Origin: Oscillospiraceae bacterium
Lineage (GTDB): Bacteria > Bacillota > Clostridia > UBA1381 > UBA9506
NCBI GenBank assembly: GCA_015068555.1
Contig: SVKI01000004.1
Location: 1 to 64,000, forward strand
DNA length: 64,000 bases
Direction of reading: 5' to 3'
Numbering within the stretch: position 1 is the first letter of the stretch; each line of letters begins with the position of its first letter. A program made the translations under genes and the position numbers. The notes beneath the pieces were generated by a model, which did no database searches, was not told the origin of the DNA, and was given only the letters and a program-made list of their open reading frames with translations. Of this stretch, positions 26,722 through 34,923 are shown piece by piece.

Positions 26722-27753
26722 CTAGTTGAGCATAACCTGGCCGCCGGTAACCGGAACAGCCTGGCCTGTTTCATACTCTTGCTCCACAATATAGAAAATA
26801 GCGCGTGCCACATCCATGGTTTCGCAGCCGCGTCTCATGGGAACCTTTGCTTCATAGAACTTTTTCACATCTTCAACGGTTTTAGCACCGGGTACCTTGC
26901 CGGCCTTTAAGTACTGCACAAAAAGTCCTTTTTCGGGGTTAGACCACAGGGGGCCGTCAAAGAAGTTACCGGGACAGATGGAGTTAACCTTAATGTTGTA
27001 TTCCACCAGTTCCAGCGCAAAGCTCTGGGTAAGGCCGATACCGCCGAATTTACCGCCGGCATAGGCAAAGTTTTTGTTCGAGCCTTCAAGACCCGATTTG
27101 GAATTGATTTGAATGATATCATAGAATGCTTCCGGTGCCACTTTATGCTGCAGCTTCATCACACGGGAAGCATACTTTGTGCAAATGTAATATGCCTGAT
27201 AGTTAATCTTTGTTACGAACTCAAAGCTCTTAACATCCATTTCCTCAAGGCTGCCTGCTTTTAAAACGCCTGCGTTGTTAACAAAAATATCCAAACCGCC
27301 AAATGCCTTAACGGTCTCTTCAATCATGTTTTCAACAGAAGCTTCGTCTGAAACATCTACCTTGCAAGCAAAGGCACGACCAGCGCCATTCTTTTTGCAT
27401 AAGTCTTCTGCAACAGATTGTGCCAAGTCAATGTTCAAGTCGGCAATAACAACGCAAGCACCTTCTGCCAGCATAGCTTCTGCCACACCCAGGCCAAAGC
27501 CCTGCGCAGAACCGGTTACGATGGCAATTTTACCCTTTAAGCGTCCGCTTTGGGCAGGTGCCTGTGCGGTGAACACGCCCAAGCCTTCAATCTTCACTGA
27601 TTTTTTGCAGCAAAGTGTTGCTTCTTTAACCTTTTCGATAACGTTTTCTTCAGTCACGCCGGTTAAAGTGATTTCTGCTGCACCGTCAGCTGCATAAGCT
27701 AAAGTTTCTGCTTTCATAGCTGCACGAACAGCCGGAACAATTTTATAAAACAC
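26722..27753 (-). CDS. SDR-family oxidoreductase with N-terminal extension
   Basis: Classical short-chain dehydrogenase of 343 residues. The Rossmann motif VTGSAQGFGLG begins near residue 80, with INSKSG (catalytic Ser) near 220 and YAGGK (YxxxK) near 235. The roughly 78-residue N-terminal extension has no motif I know. The length and layout recall sorbitol-6-phosphate dehydrogenases and the SDR half of aldolase-dehydrogenase fusions. The start is GTG 27753, 7-8 bases after AAAGGAGAG; the track start would put this RBS inside the gene. A polyol or sugar-acid substrate is an inference. Confidence 0.85.
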   Translation of the reverse strand: MFYKIVPAVRAAMKAETLAYAADGAAEITLTGVTEENVIEKVKEATLCCKKSVKIEGLGVFTAQAPAQSGRLKGKIAIVTGSAQGFGLGVAEAMLAEGACVVIADLNIDLAQSVAEDLCKKNGAGRAFACKVDVSDEASVENMIEETVKAFGGLDIFVNNAGVLKAGSLEEMDVKSFEFVTKINYQAYYICTKYASRVMKLQHKVAPEAFYDIIQINSKSGLEGSNKNFAYAGGKFGGIGLTQSFALELVEYNIKVNSICPGNFFDGPLWSNPEKGLFVQYLKAGKVPGAKTVEDVKKFYEAKVPMRRGCETMDVARAIFYIVEQEYETGQAVPVTGGQVMLN

Positions 27754-27782
27754 AGTGTTCTCTCCTTTCTGTCGTAAAGAAC

Positions 27783-27812
27783 CCAAGCCCGAGGCAACAA
27801 CCTCAGGCTTGG
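27783..27812 (-). other. Intercistronic hairpin between zinc dehydrogenase and SDR genes
   Basis: CCAAGCCTGAGG / CCTCGGGCTTGG on the transcript, 12 bp with one G-U pair and a six-base loop. No clear U-run; a partial attenuator or stability element. Confidence 0.55.
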
Positions 27813-27821
27813 AAATATAAC

Positions 27822-29069
27822 TTATTTATTGGCAAGCAGATAAGCTTCTGCTTCTTTGCACCACAGGCCGTTATTAGCCGCAACAATCTTGCCCACTTCA
27901 CGAAGAACAGCATCGTCAGAAGCTTCTAAGTCGGCAAGTGCGGTTAAGGGCATTTCAATATTTAAATAAATCAGCTTTTTGCCGCCGGGGATTTTCGGCA
28001 GATTTAAGGTGGTGTCAATCACAGCGTCAATACCGCCCACATGGGTAATCATCATAGCAGGATTGATTTTGCCTTCCTCCATCATCTTGATGGATTCCTT
28101 CATATCATCTGTATTGCCTCCGCTGGTACCTACAATATGGGTAGAAGCGTAGTGTACATTATAGAAGTTAAATTCAGCAGAAAATGCGGGGTTGGTAGGA
28201 CCTGCAAAGAAGTTTAAGCAACCGTCGCGACCTAAAATCTGGTCTGCCATTTCTACAACAGGTTTCACCGGTGCAAACACAAACACATCATCATAACCTT
28301 CGCCGCCGGACAGTTCCATCAGCTTTTCGGTCGGGTTTTCAATGTTACCGGTGTTTAAATAAACCAGTTCAACGCCGTTTTGAGCTGCATCTTCTACTGT
28401 TAAAATGGTAGCTGCTCTGTCAAGACGAGCCTGGTCAATATCGGTTACAACCAGCTTGCTGGGCTTTCTGTCGCAATGAATAGCATAGTCGATAGCGCCC
28501 AGACCCATGGGGCCAACACCGGCGAGTATTGCCATGTTACCGCCGGCAACAACGCCCATGTCATGCACATAGGAGCCTGCCTTGGTGTGATAGCTTGCAT
28601 GGAAGCCGCCAACGATGCAGCTCATAGGTTCTGCCAGAGAGCCATAGAAAAAGGCTTCACCATTATAAGGAAGTAAGCAACCGGTTTCCATAACTTCGTT
28701 AGGAATCACAACATAGGTTGCACCACCGCCGATATCATGGTAGGAATAACCGGGGGCCGACATAGAACCTTTATAGTTCATAGCTGGCTGAATTGCAAAG
28801 CGCTGACCTTCTTTAAACTGGTCTGCCCACTTGCTGCCAACCTTTACGATTTCACCACAGAATTCATGACCTAAGATGATGGGGTTTTCAGCAACATCAT
28901 CGGGCACGCGCTTGTGGTCTGCACCCTGAACAGCTGCCTTATAAGAAGACATACAGATACTATCGGAAATAACATGCGCTAAAATTTCACAATCTTTAAT
29001 TTCCGGCAGTTCAAATTCTTCTAAACGTAAATCGTTTTTACCATACAGTCTAACTGCTTTTGTTTTCAT
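27822..29069 (-). CDS. Zinc-type alcohol/polyol dehydrogenase (MDR family)
   Basis: Medium-chain dehydrogenase of 415 residues. The catalytic zinc ligands can be placed at SICMSSYK (Cys near 38), GHEFCGE (His-Glu near 68) and SLAEPMSC (near 148). The nucleotide-binding turn is LAGVGPMGLGAID near 182. The four-cysteine structural zinc lobe is absent; that region reads PAMNYKGSMSAPGYSY, a pattern I associate with L-sorbose-1-phosphate reductase-like enzymes. GGAGAG precedes the ATG. First structural gene after deoR. It likely oxidises a polyol or hydroxy-acid; identity not established. Confidence 0.85.
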   Translation of the reverse strand: MKTKAVRLYGKNDLRLEEFELPEIKDCEILAHVISDSICMSSYKAAVQGADHKRVPDDVAENPIILGHEFCGEIVKVGSKWADQFKEGQRFAIQPAMNYKGSMSAPGYSYHDIGGGATYVVIPNEVMETGCLLPYNGEAFFYGSLAEPMSCIVGGFHASYHTKAGSYVHDMGVVAGGNMAILAGVGPMGLGAIDYAIHCDRKPSKLVVTDIDQARLDRAATILTVEDAAQNGVELVYLNTGNIENPTEKLMELSGGEGYDDVFVFAPVKPVVEMADQILGRDGCLNFFAGPTNPAFSAEFNFYNVHYASTHIVGTSGGNTDDMKESIKMMEEGKINPAMMITHVGGIDAVIDTTLNLPKIPGGKKLIYLNIEMPLTALADLEASDDAVLREVGKIVAANNGLWCKEAEAYLLANK

Positions 29070-29150
29070 ATTAACTCTCCATTCTGCCCTTTGGGCATTT
29101 TGATTTTAATATCTTATATTTTTTTAATAAACAAAATAAACATACAACGG

Positions 29151-29918
29151 TTATAAAATAATGGTACCGGTTTTTTTAGCTTCTGCTAAAAGCTGCGCGT
29201 CGGCCGGCTGGTCCATAATCAGATAATCCACATCAGCAAGCGTACAAAACGTGTAGGGCATGGTCTTGCCCAGCTTAGTTGAGTCCATGAGAATCACCGT
29301 TTTTTTAGCTTTCTTAACCACTTCACGCTTTAGCTCAAATTCATCAAAGCTACCGTTCGAAAAACCATCCTCCACGGTAAAACCGCTGGCTGCCATAAAA
29401 GCAATATCAATATTAATATTACGAATGTGCTCCAGCGCACCACCGCCGGAAACGCTCATGTTGTTACGGTTTAATTCGCCACCCACTAAATTCACTGTGG
29501 CACTTTGATTTTGTGAAAGCTCCAAGGCCGCATTCACGCCGTTGGTGATCACAGAAAAGCGACCGGTTTTTAAATAACGCACAAATTGCATAATGGTTGA
29601 ACCGGCATCAATATAAATGCTTCTGCCTGATTCAATCAGGGGTGTTGCTTTTTCAGCAATCAGGTGTTTACCTGCCGCATTGATGCTTTCGCGCAAGCCG
29701 TAATCACCTTCCACATCCTGAAACAAACTGCGTGACAAATGGCTTAAAGACTTGGCGCCACCTTTAATTTTCACAATTTTGTTTTTTGACTCCAGATAAT
29801 CCAGATCACGGCGAAGCGTCATGGAAGAAACATCAGGAAACAGGGTTTCAAGCTCATGAATGCTGATCTCTCCCTGTTGCTCTATCAGCTCAAAAATGGA
29901 CAATCTTCTGTCTTGCAA
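29151..29918 (-). CDS. DeoR-family transcriptional regulator
   Basis: DeoR/GlpR-type sugar-responsive regulator: N-terminal winged helix (RRLSIFELIEQQGEISIHELETLF, SSMTLRRDLDYLE) and a C-terminal ISOCOT sensor domain with IDAGSTIMQF and MDSTKLGKT, usually binding a sugar phosphate. The track start at 29978 lies upstream of the promoter -10, and the ATGs at 29957 and 29936 lack ribosome sites. TTG 29918 follows GAAGGTGA by about 6 bases and gives 255 residues, family length. First gene of the operon with zinc dehydrogenase, SDR, E2, E3 and E1, which it presumably controls. Confidence 0.9.
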   Translation of the reverse strand: MQDRRLSIFELIEQQGEISIHELETLFPDVSSMTLRRDLDYLESKNKIVKIKGGAKSLSHLSRSLFQDVEGDYGLRESINAAGKHLIAEKATPLIESGRSIYIDAGSTIMQFVRYLKTGRFSVITNGVNAALELSQNQSATVNLVGGELNRNNMSVSGGGALEHIRNINIDIAFMAASGFTVEDGFSNGSFDEFELKREVVKKAKKTVILMDSTKLGKTMPYTFCTLADVDYLIMDQPADAQLLAEAKKTGTIIL

Positions 29919-29966
29919 TTTGTCACCTTCTCTCATCAGAATGTTATTTTTTTTCATTCCGGTGTT

Positions 29967-29995
29967 ATTATATAACATTTTAATGGTTTCGTCAA
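29967..29995 (-). promoter_or_regulatory. Promoter of the deoR/dehydrogenase operon
   Basis: TTGACG, 17-base spacer, TATAAT on the minus strand; transcription start near 29960. It excludes the ORF-track start of the DeoR gene. A weaker TTGTTT-17-TATTAA possibility lies between deoR and the zinc dehydrogenase. Confidence 0.85.
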
Positions 29996-30157
29996 GAAAA
30001 AATGCCTATTTTTTTTAAATTTATCTTACAAGTATATGAAACATAAAAAAAGAGCTTTTCATTTGTTACTTTTGCCCGAAATACTATACAATCTCATACT
30101 CTGCTTCCATTTATTAAAATCGGTCTTGATACACACAAAAAGGTCCTATTTTACCAC

Positions 30158-30186
30158 TTGCATCTGCACACACAAAACAGTATAAT
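30158..30186 (+). promoter_or_regulatory. Promoter of the araC-type gene
   Basis: TTGCAT, 17-base spacer, TATAAT, about 15 bases before AAAGGAGG and the GTG start. It diverges from the deoR promoter across about 160 AT-rich bases in which I see no other structure. Confidence 0.75.
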
Positions 30187-30218
30187 AATGTTGTCACAAT
30201 AAAGGAGGTGGAATAGCC

Positions 30219-31073
30219 GTGAGTACCCCGTTGTTTAGCAGCAACATCGAAGTGAATTTTTGTGATACCGTCATTAATTTTTTTGAACTTTCCAATCGTG
30301 CAATCATCAACTGTGCAATGACGGATACAGCAATTTTACATAAGCACATTTACTACGGCATGCATTTTGGTGTTGAAGGAGAGCGGCCTATAAACTGTTT
30401 AAATCAACAAGAATTGATATTAAAGAAAAACACCATGTTGGTCATTGCCCCCGGCGAATATCACTACAGCATGCCTTCTGACGTAGGACTGGGCACGATT
30501 GTTTTAAAGATGACAATCAGAAAAACTGTGCATTCCGAGCATATATATGACACCCTCGTCGAGCGATTGAACAAGCTGAACCTCCAGGTGCACCCCATTG
30601 GATCTGACCTGATACAAAGCACTCTTGCTTTAACCCGGGCGCGTTCAAAATCGCCCGAAGATTCCTGTCTGCTGAAAACCCTGGCTTATAAGATGGTGTA
30701 TGACTTACTCAAAGAGCTAAGGATAACTCCCACCATAGCTGAGGACACCAGCCAAAGCAGTTCTGCCATGGATTTAATTGCACTGGAGGAGCTAATCAAT
30801 ACAGGCAGATATACCTTTAAGGAAATCGCTGACCTGTTAGGATATTCCACAAAACAAACCTACAGAATGATTCTAAAAATTTACGGCATTCCGTTTCGCG
30901 AATTACGTAAACGCAGAATGCTGGAGGTGGCAAAAAAACTGCTGCATGACGCACCTGGTATGTCAGTGAGTGATGTTGCTCGCATCGCCGGGTTTAAAAC
31001 AACCACTTCCTTTCATAAAGCCTTTCGCGAGGCGGAAGGATGTACTCCCGCAAAATATAGAGAAAAAAATTGA
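30219..31073 (+). CDS. AraC-family transcriptional regulator
   Basis: 284 residues. The N-terminal half resembles a cupin-like sensor (HKHIYYGMHFGVEGE, MLVIAPGEYHYSMP). The C-terminal 100 residues carry two helix-turn-helix motifs of the AraC type (YTFKEIADLLGYSTKQTYRMI and SVSDVARIAGFKTTTSFHKAFR) and the closing EGCTPAKYRE signature. Start GTG 30219 with AAAGGAGG 10 bases upstream. It overlaps the track start of the next gene but ends 17 bases before the true one. It probably activates the Gfo/Idh and deacetylase-like genes behind it, and could also act on the divergent deoR operon. Confidence 0.92.
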   Translation: MSTPLFSSNIEVNFCDTVINFFELSNRAIINCAMTDTAILHKHIYYGMHFGVEGERPINCLNQQELILKKNTMLVIAPGEYHYSMPSDVGLGTIVLKMTIRKTVHSEHIYDTLVERLNKLNLQVHPIGSDLIQSTLALTRARSKSPEDSCLLKTLAYKMVYDLLKELRITPTIAEDTSQSSSAMDLIALEELINTGRYTFKEIADLLGYSTKQTYRMILKIYGIPFRELRKRRMLEVAKKLLHDAPGMSVSDVARIAGFKTTTSFHKAFREAEGCTPAKYREKN

Positions 31074-31090
31074 TAAAGGAGCAAAACGAA

Positions 31091-32308
31091 ATGAGTAAAG
31101 TATTTAAAATTGGCATTTTTGGACTGGGGCACGGTGGCGGCGCTGCCGAAATTTTTTCAACCGAATTTGAAAATACAACGGTTGCTGCAGTATGCGAAAG
31201 AGATCAGGAAAAGATTGAAAAAGCAAAAAAATATCTCCCCAGAGATGTAAAGTTCTTTGATGATTTTGATGAATTTTTAAAGTCTGGGCTTGATGCAGTT
31301 TATTTGGCTAATTACTTTCATGAACATGCCAAATGTGCTATTAAAGCGATGGAAGCCGGCATTGCAGTTTTGAGTGAAACAACTGCTGCCCCCAGTCTTG
31401 GCGAATGCGTTGATTTGGTAGAAACCGCAGAACGCACAAACGGAAAATATATGTTAGCTGCAAACTGTCTGTATTTTGCAGCAGTGCATGCCATGAAGCC
31501 GCTGATTGAAAAAGGCGAATACGGCAAGGTGCTGTATGCCGAGGCTGAATACATCCACGGTACAGATTGTCCCAACCCGCCGGAAGGCGTTGACGACCCG
31601 GATATGGAGAATATCCATTGGAGATATGTAGAGCCGACCTGCATGTACAACATGCACACCTTAGGTCCCCTGATGTATATCACAGGCACCACGCCGAAAA
31701 AGGTTTTCTGTAAGGCTATGCACACGCCGAACTTTTCCAAACTGACCAAGCGTCTGCGTGACTCGGAAGGTGCAGTTGTGATTACCGAGATGGATAACGG
31801 CGCTGTGTTTAACACCACAGGCTGTAACAGCTATCATCCCAACAGTAAATGGTATCGCGTGGCTTGTGAACACGGCACGATGGAAACGGTTCGTTACGAT
31901 CAGCATGAAGACTTATTACATATCTCACCGCGCGGCCACGAAGTGAAGCAGTTGCTCTTCAACTGGCGTACGTCAGGCGTTGCACCCGAAGGATTTAACA
32001 ACCCCAATGTGAATAAATATGGCCACGGCGGTATCGACTTCTTTATGTGCTATTATTTCAAAGAATATCTGGAAGGCAAAATGGAACCCTTCCTGAATGT
32101 GTACCGTTCTGCCGCGCTTTCTGCTGCGGGTATCCTGGCCTGGTACAGTGCTTTGACGGGTAAGGAATATGAAGTACCCGACTTCACCAAAAAAGAAGAG
32201 CGCGACAGAGTGAGAGATGATTTCAGAACGCCCTTTGGCAAAAAACTGGAAGACATCACCTTGCCTTACCGCTTAGAGGATAAAGACAAGTTTGAAGATT
32301 TGTTCTAA
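31091..32308 (+). CDS. Gfo/Idh/MocA-family protein lacking the EKP motif
   Basis: 405 residues from ATG 31091 (AAAGGAG 10 bases upstream). The N-terminal Rossmann domain IGIFGLGHGGGAAEIF is clear, and the fold continues with YLANYFHEHAKCAIKAMEAG. Where the family has E-K-P, this protein reads LSETTAAP, so the catalytic lysine is missing. A C-terminal domain with HTLGPLMYITG follows. It may be a redox enzyme with another catalytic residue, or act by another mechanism as some NAD-dependent glycosidases of this superfamily do. It is followed 12 bases later by a deacetylase-like gene. Confidence 0.85.
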   Translation: MSKVFKIGIFGLGHGGGAAEIFSTEFENTTVAAVCERDQEKIEKAKKYLPRDVKFFDDFDEFLKSGLDAVYLANYFHEHAKCAIKAMEAGIAVLSETTAAPSLGECVDLVETAERTNGKYMLAANCLYFAAVHAMKPLIEKGEYGKVLYAEAEYIHGTDCPNPPEGVDDPDMENIHWRYVEPTCMYNMHTLGPLMYITGTTPKKVFCKAMHTPNFSKLTKRLRDSEGAVVITEMDNGAVFNTTGCNSYHPNSKWYRVACEHGTMETVRYDQHEDLLHISPRGHEVKQLLFNWRTSGVAPEGFNNPNVNKYGHGGIDFFMCYYFKEYLEGKMEPFLNVYRSAALSAAGILAWYSALTGKEYEVPDFTKKEERDRVRDDFRTPFGKKLEDITLPYRLEDKDKFEDLF

Positions 32309-32320
32309 GGAGAGCGCAAC

Positions 32321-33253
32321 ATGACAAAAAAAGTCCACTTTCTGATCGATGATGTCATTTGGGTGCTACGTGACATCACAAGAAAAAAGCCGTCATCCCT
32401 TTTTGATAATCCCTTTATTCATATGCTGAAAACGGCGCATGAAAAATACGGCGTTAAAACACAGCTGAACCTGTTTTACAGAACCGCCTCTTTTTACGGT
32501 AACGATGATTTTACTTTAAAAGATGTGCCGCCAGATTATAAAAACGAATGGGAAGAGGCATCCGACTGGTTAAAACTTGCCTTTCACGCCAAAGAGGAGT
32601 TCCCCGATTATCCCCATGTAAACGCCCGCTATCAGGATGTGAAAGACCTGTTTGAAACCGTTAAAAACGAAGTGATTCGCTTTGCCGGCGAAAAAACCTT
32701 TACTTATGGCGTCTGCCCCCACTGGAACAGTGTGAGTGAAGAAGGCGTTAAGGCCCTGTATGATTGCGGTGTGCGCATTATGGATGTTTCCATCGGCGAA
32801 TCCTTCCCCTATAACGGCGACCCAAACTCCCTGCCCTATGGTCATGCTCTTCGTCTGTTGCACAACAGACAACCCGAAACCAAGGTCTATTCCCGTGGCG
32901 GCCGTGATGTGGCCATTAACAACTCCATCAGCGCCTATAACCACCTGTCTCCGGCTCAGTTTGAAGCGACCCGAGGCAGGCTGGCAAGCATCTTAGACGA
33001 AAAGACCGGCATGCGTTTTAAAAAATTCCACTTGCCCGATTTGACCTTGAACTTAATGGAAGCACACGAAGTGGAAAATCTAATTGCCCCCTTCATCGGC
33101 AATGAATATATTGGCGTTTGCACTCATGAACAGTATTTTTACGAAGACTACATGGTGTATCAACCCGATTATGATGAAAAGATTTATAAAATGGGTGCTT
33201 ACCTGAAGCAAAACGGTTATGAATTCATTTTTGCAGAAGAACTTGCTGACTAA
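32321..33253 (+). CDS. Polysaccharide deacetylase-like (beta/alpha-barrel) protein
   Basis: 310 residues, no signal peptide, AAGGAG before the ATG. The opening HFLIDDVIWVLRDI has the Asp-Asp of NodB-type deacetylase barrels. FHAKEEFPDYP near 88 and GVCPHWNSVSEEGV near 135 lie where metal ligands and barrel strands would be. The canonical TFDDG and HxxxH signatures are not exact, so activity is uncertain. Last gene of an AraC, Gfo/Idh, deacetylase-like unit, closed by a strong terminator. It probably acts in the cytoplasm on a small sugar or related compound; this is inference. Confidence 0.6.
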   Translation: MTKKVHFLIDDVIWVLRDITRKKPSSLFDNPFIHMLKTAHEKYGVKTQLNLFYRTASFYGNDDFTLKDVPPDYKNEWEEASDWLKLAFHAKEEFPDYPHVNARYQDVKDLFETVKNEVIRFAGEKTFTYGVCPHWNSVSEEGVKALYDCGVRIMDVSIGESFPYNGDPNSLPYGHALRLLHNRQPETKVYSRGGRDVAINNSISAYNHLSPAQFEATRGRLASILDEKTGMRFKKFHLPDLTLNLMEAHEVENLIAPFIGNEYIGVCTHEQYFYEDYMVYQPDYDEKIYKMGAYLKQNGYEFIFAEELAD

Positions 33254-33266
33254 AACAATTTTATTC

Positions 33267-33317
33267 ATAAAAACACAAGGGATGCCACACATGTGCGGCA
33301 TCCCTTGTGTTTTTATG
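33267..33317. terminator. Bidirectional terminator
   Basis: CATAAAAACACAAGGGATGCC and its inverse GGCATCCCTTGTGTTTTTATG around a short GC-rich loop, between converging genes. The stop codon of the minus-strand gene lies inside the stem. Confidence 0.9.
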
Positions 33318-34911
33318 GAATCAAAGAAATTAATCTTTGCATTTCTTCCCTTGATGGGAACGGGTAGCTGGCAATTACCACTCCATCGCAGGTAGCCGTA
33401 CCCCAAAGTCTTGTTTCTCCGTTTACTATTTGTTCATATGCCGTTACAACAATCGGTCTGTTTAAATACCGTGTTACACCATACTTTTCTGCATAGGGGT
33501 AAACCGGCACCAGGTCACCCGTTTCCGGATGTGTCACCCATTGCTCACTATGCACGGTAACCGTATCGGTAAAAAGAATCTTAGCACCGGTTGTTTTGCC
33601 CGAATCCTCTGTTCCTATCGCCGGTGGCGGCGTGGATTTGGGAATTTCTTCGATAAAATCTTCAAAGCTCTCTTCCGTTTCTGTAAATTCCCGAAGGTCA
33701 CGATTGCCAAATTGTTGTTCCGCTGCCTTTCTCTCATAAGTCAGATGATACGTCTCTTCTCCTGCCTTCACCTCTATGGAAATCACATCCACTTCTGTAA
33801 GCAAACTAAATAATACCAAGGCATTCTGGTAAAAGGCCGCTTCATCCAATACGCCGTCTTTCACGTATCGGCTCTCTTTGGGAAGCACATATGAAACCTT
33901 TAAAGCAGGCACAGCCTCATCTGTGCTGCGCACAACGTCTGAAACCTCGGCACCAACAGGCACAGCACTCTTAACCAAGGAGACCATTTTTTCTTCATCA
34001 GCCTGTGCCGCGTCTTTCTTATCTAACAAATCTTGTTTTTGCTCATGATATTGATTATAGGGTACCTCTAAAAGCAGTAAACCATCTGCCATATAGCGGG
34101 TAACGCCTTCCTCTTCTGCGTTTTCCTTCTTGATTTTTTTAACCATTTTCGGGTCGTTATCGTACAGATAACTGCCCTCTTTTTCATAATAGGTATATAG
34201 GTAAAAAGCAGCGTCATCCGGGACTAAGCATTTCCAGGAAGTAATCACTGTTTCAATCTCTTCTTCCTGAAAAGTCAGAATATGAATGGCATCTTCCGTC
34301 TGCTTCTCCTGCGTTATGAGTCGTTCCAGTTTACCCACATAAAAAGCCTGAAGCTGTCCGTCCTGATTAAGCGTTGTATAGGTCGCCTTCTCTGCCAGAA
34401 AGTCTTTATCCGGCGCCTTAAGAGGCTTCGGTGGCAAAAATTCCCTCAAGAGGGGTAGTTCAACACTCATTAGGATACGTCCGGTTTTTCCGGCATCTGT
34501 ATTTTTCAGCGTTAAAACAGCCCGATACGGCGGACCGGCCGGCAACTCACTGAACACATATTGCACAACTGTATCACCCTCTGCCTGAAAACGCAATTCA
34601 TAAACCTTAACGGCATAGCGATCCGATTCCCGCACCTCAGGCGTTACATCCGTATAACCGGTCAACTGTGGAACATCCGCTATACTGACCTCTTGATACA
34701 GTAACTGAAAACGACCCACTTCAACTGCCTTATCACAAAACTGTAAACCGTCTGCCTCTTCTGTCACCTGCCAGGACTTTGGCACCTGAAGTGAATAACC
34801 GCGCAAATGCACTGCCTGATATCGGTTGCCGCTCCATAGTAAAATCGCAACTAAAATGACTACAAGCAAAAGCGCAATACCAGCTATTGTAATCCATTTC
34901 GTTTTTTTCAT
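33313..34911 (-). CDS. Membrane-anchored protein of unknown function at the end of the rnf operon
   Basis: 532 residues: N-terminal transmembrane anchor (WITIAGIALLLVVILVAILLW), then a long soluble, acidic domain that should face outside. The C-terminal part near 355-420 (FYQNALVLFSLLTEVDVISIEV, YHLTYERKAAEQQF) resembles DUF4825, seen in Firmicutes extracytoplasmic proteins; the rest is unrecognised. The ATG at 34911 follows GGAGG that overlaps the rnfB stop, so it is translated with the rnf operon. The track start (34923) would place that RBS in the gene. Not a known Rnf subunit; a link to Rnf assembly is speculative. Confidence 0.75.
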   Translation of the reverse strand: MKKTKWITIAGIALLLVVILVAILLWSGNRYQAVHLRGYSLQVPKSWQVTEEADGLQFCDKAVEVGRFQLLYQEVSIADVPQLTGYTDVTPEVRESDRYAVKVYELRFQAEGDTVVQYVFSELPAGPPYRAVLTLKNTDAGKTGRILMSVELPLLREFLPPKPLKAPDKDFLAEKATYTTLNQDGQLQAFYVGKLERLITQEKQTEDAIHILTFQEEEIETVITSWKCLVPDDAAFYLYTYYEKEGSYLYDNDPKMVKKIKKENAEEEGVTRYMADGLLLLEVPYNQYHEQKQDLLDKKDAAQADEEKMVSLVKSAVPVGAEVSDVVRSTDEAVPALKVSYVLPKESRYVKDGVLDEAAFYQNALVLFSLLTEVDVISIEVKAGEETYHLTYERKAAEQQFGNRDLREFTETEESFEDFIEEIPKSTPPPAIGTEDSGKTTGAKILFTDTVTVHSEQWVTHPETGDLVPVYPYAEKYGVTRYLNRPIVVTAYEQIVNGETRLWGTATCDGVVIASYPFPSREEMQRLISLIP

Positions 34912-34923
34912 AACTTCCTCCAT

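Noticed and set aside
28476-28676. Plus-strand ORF inside the zinc dehydrogenase gene
   Set aside because: Antisense shadow of a clear MDR enzyme with no ribosome site.
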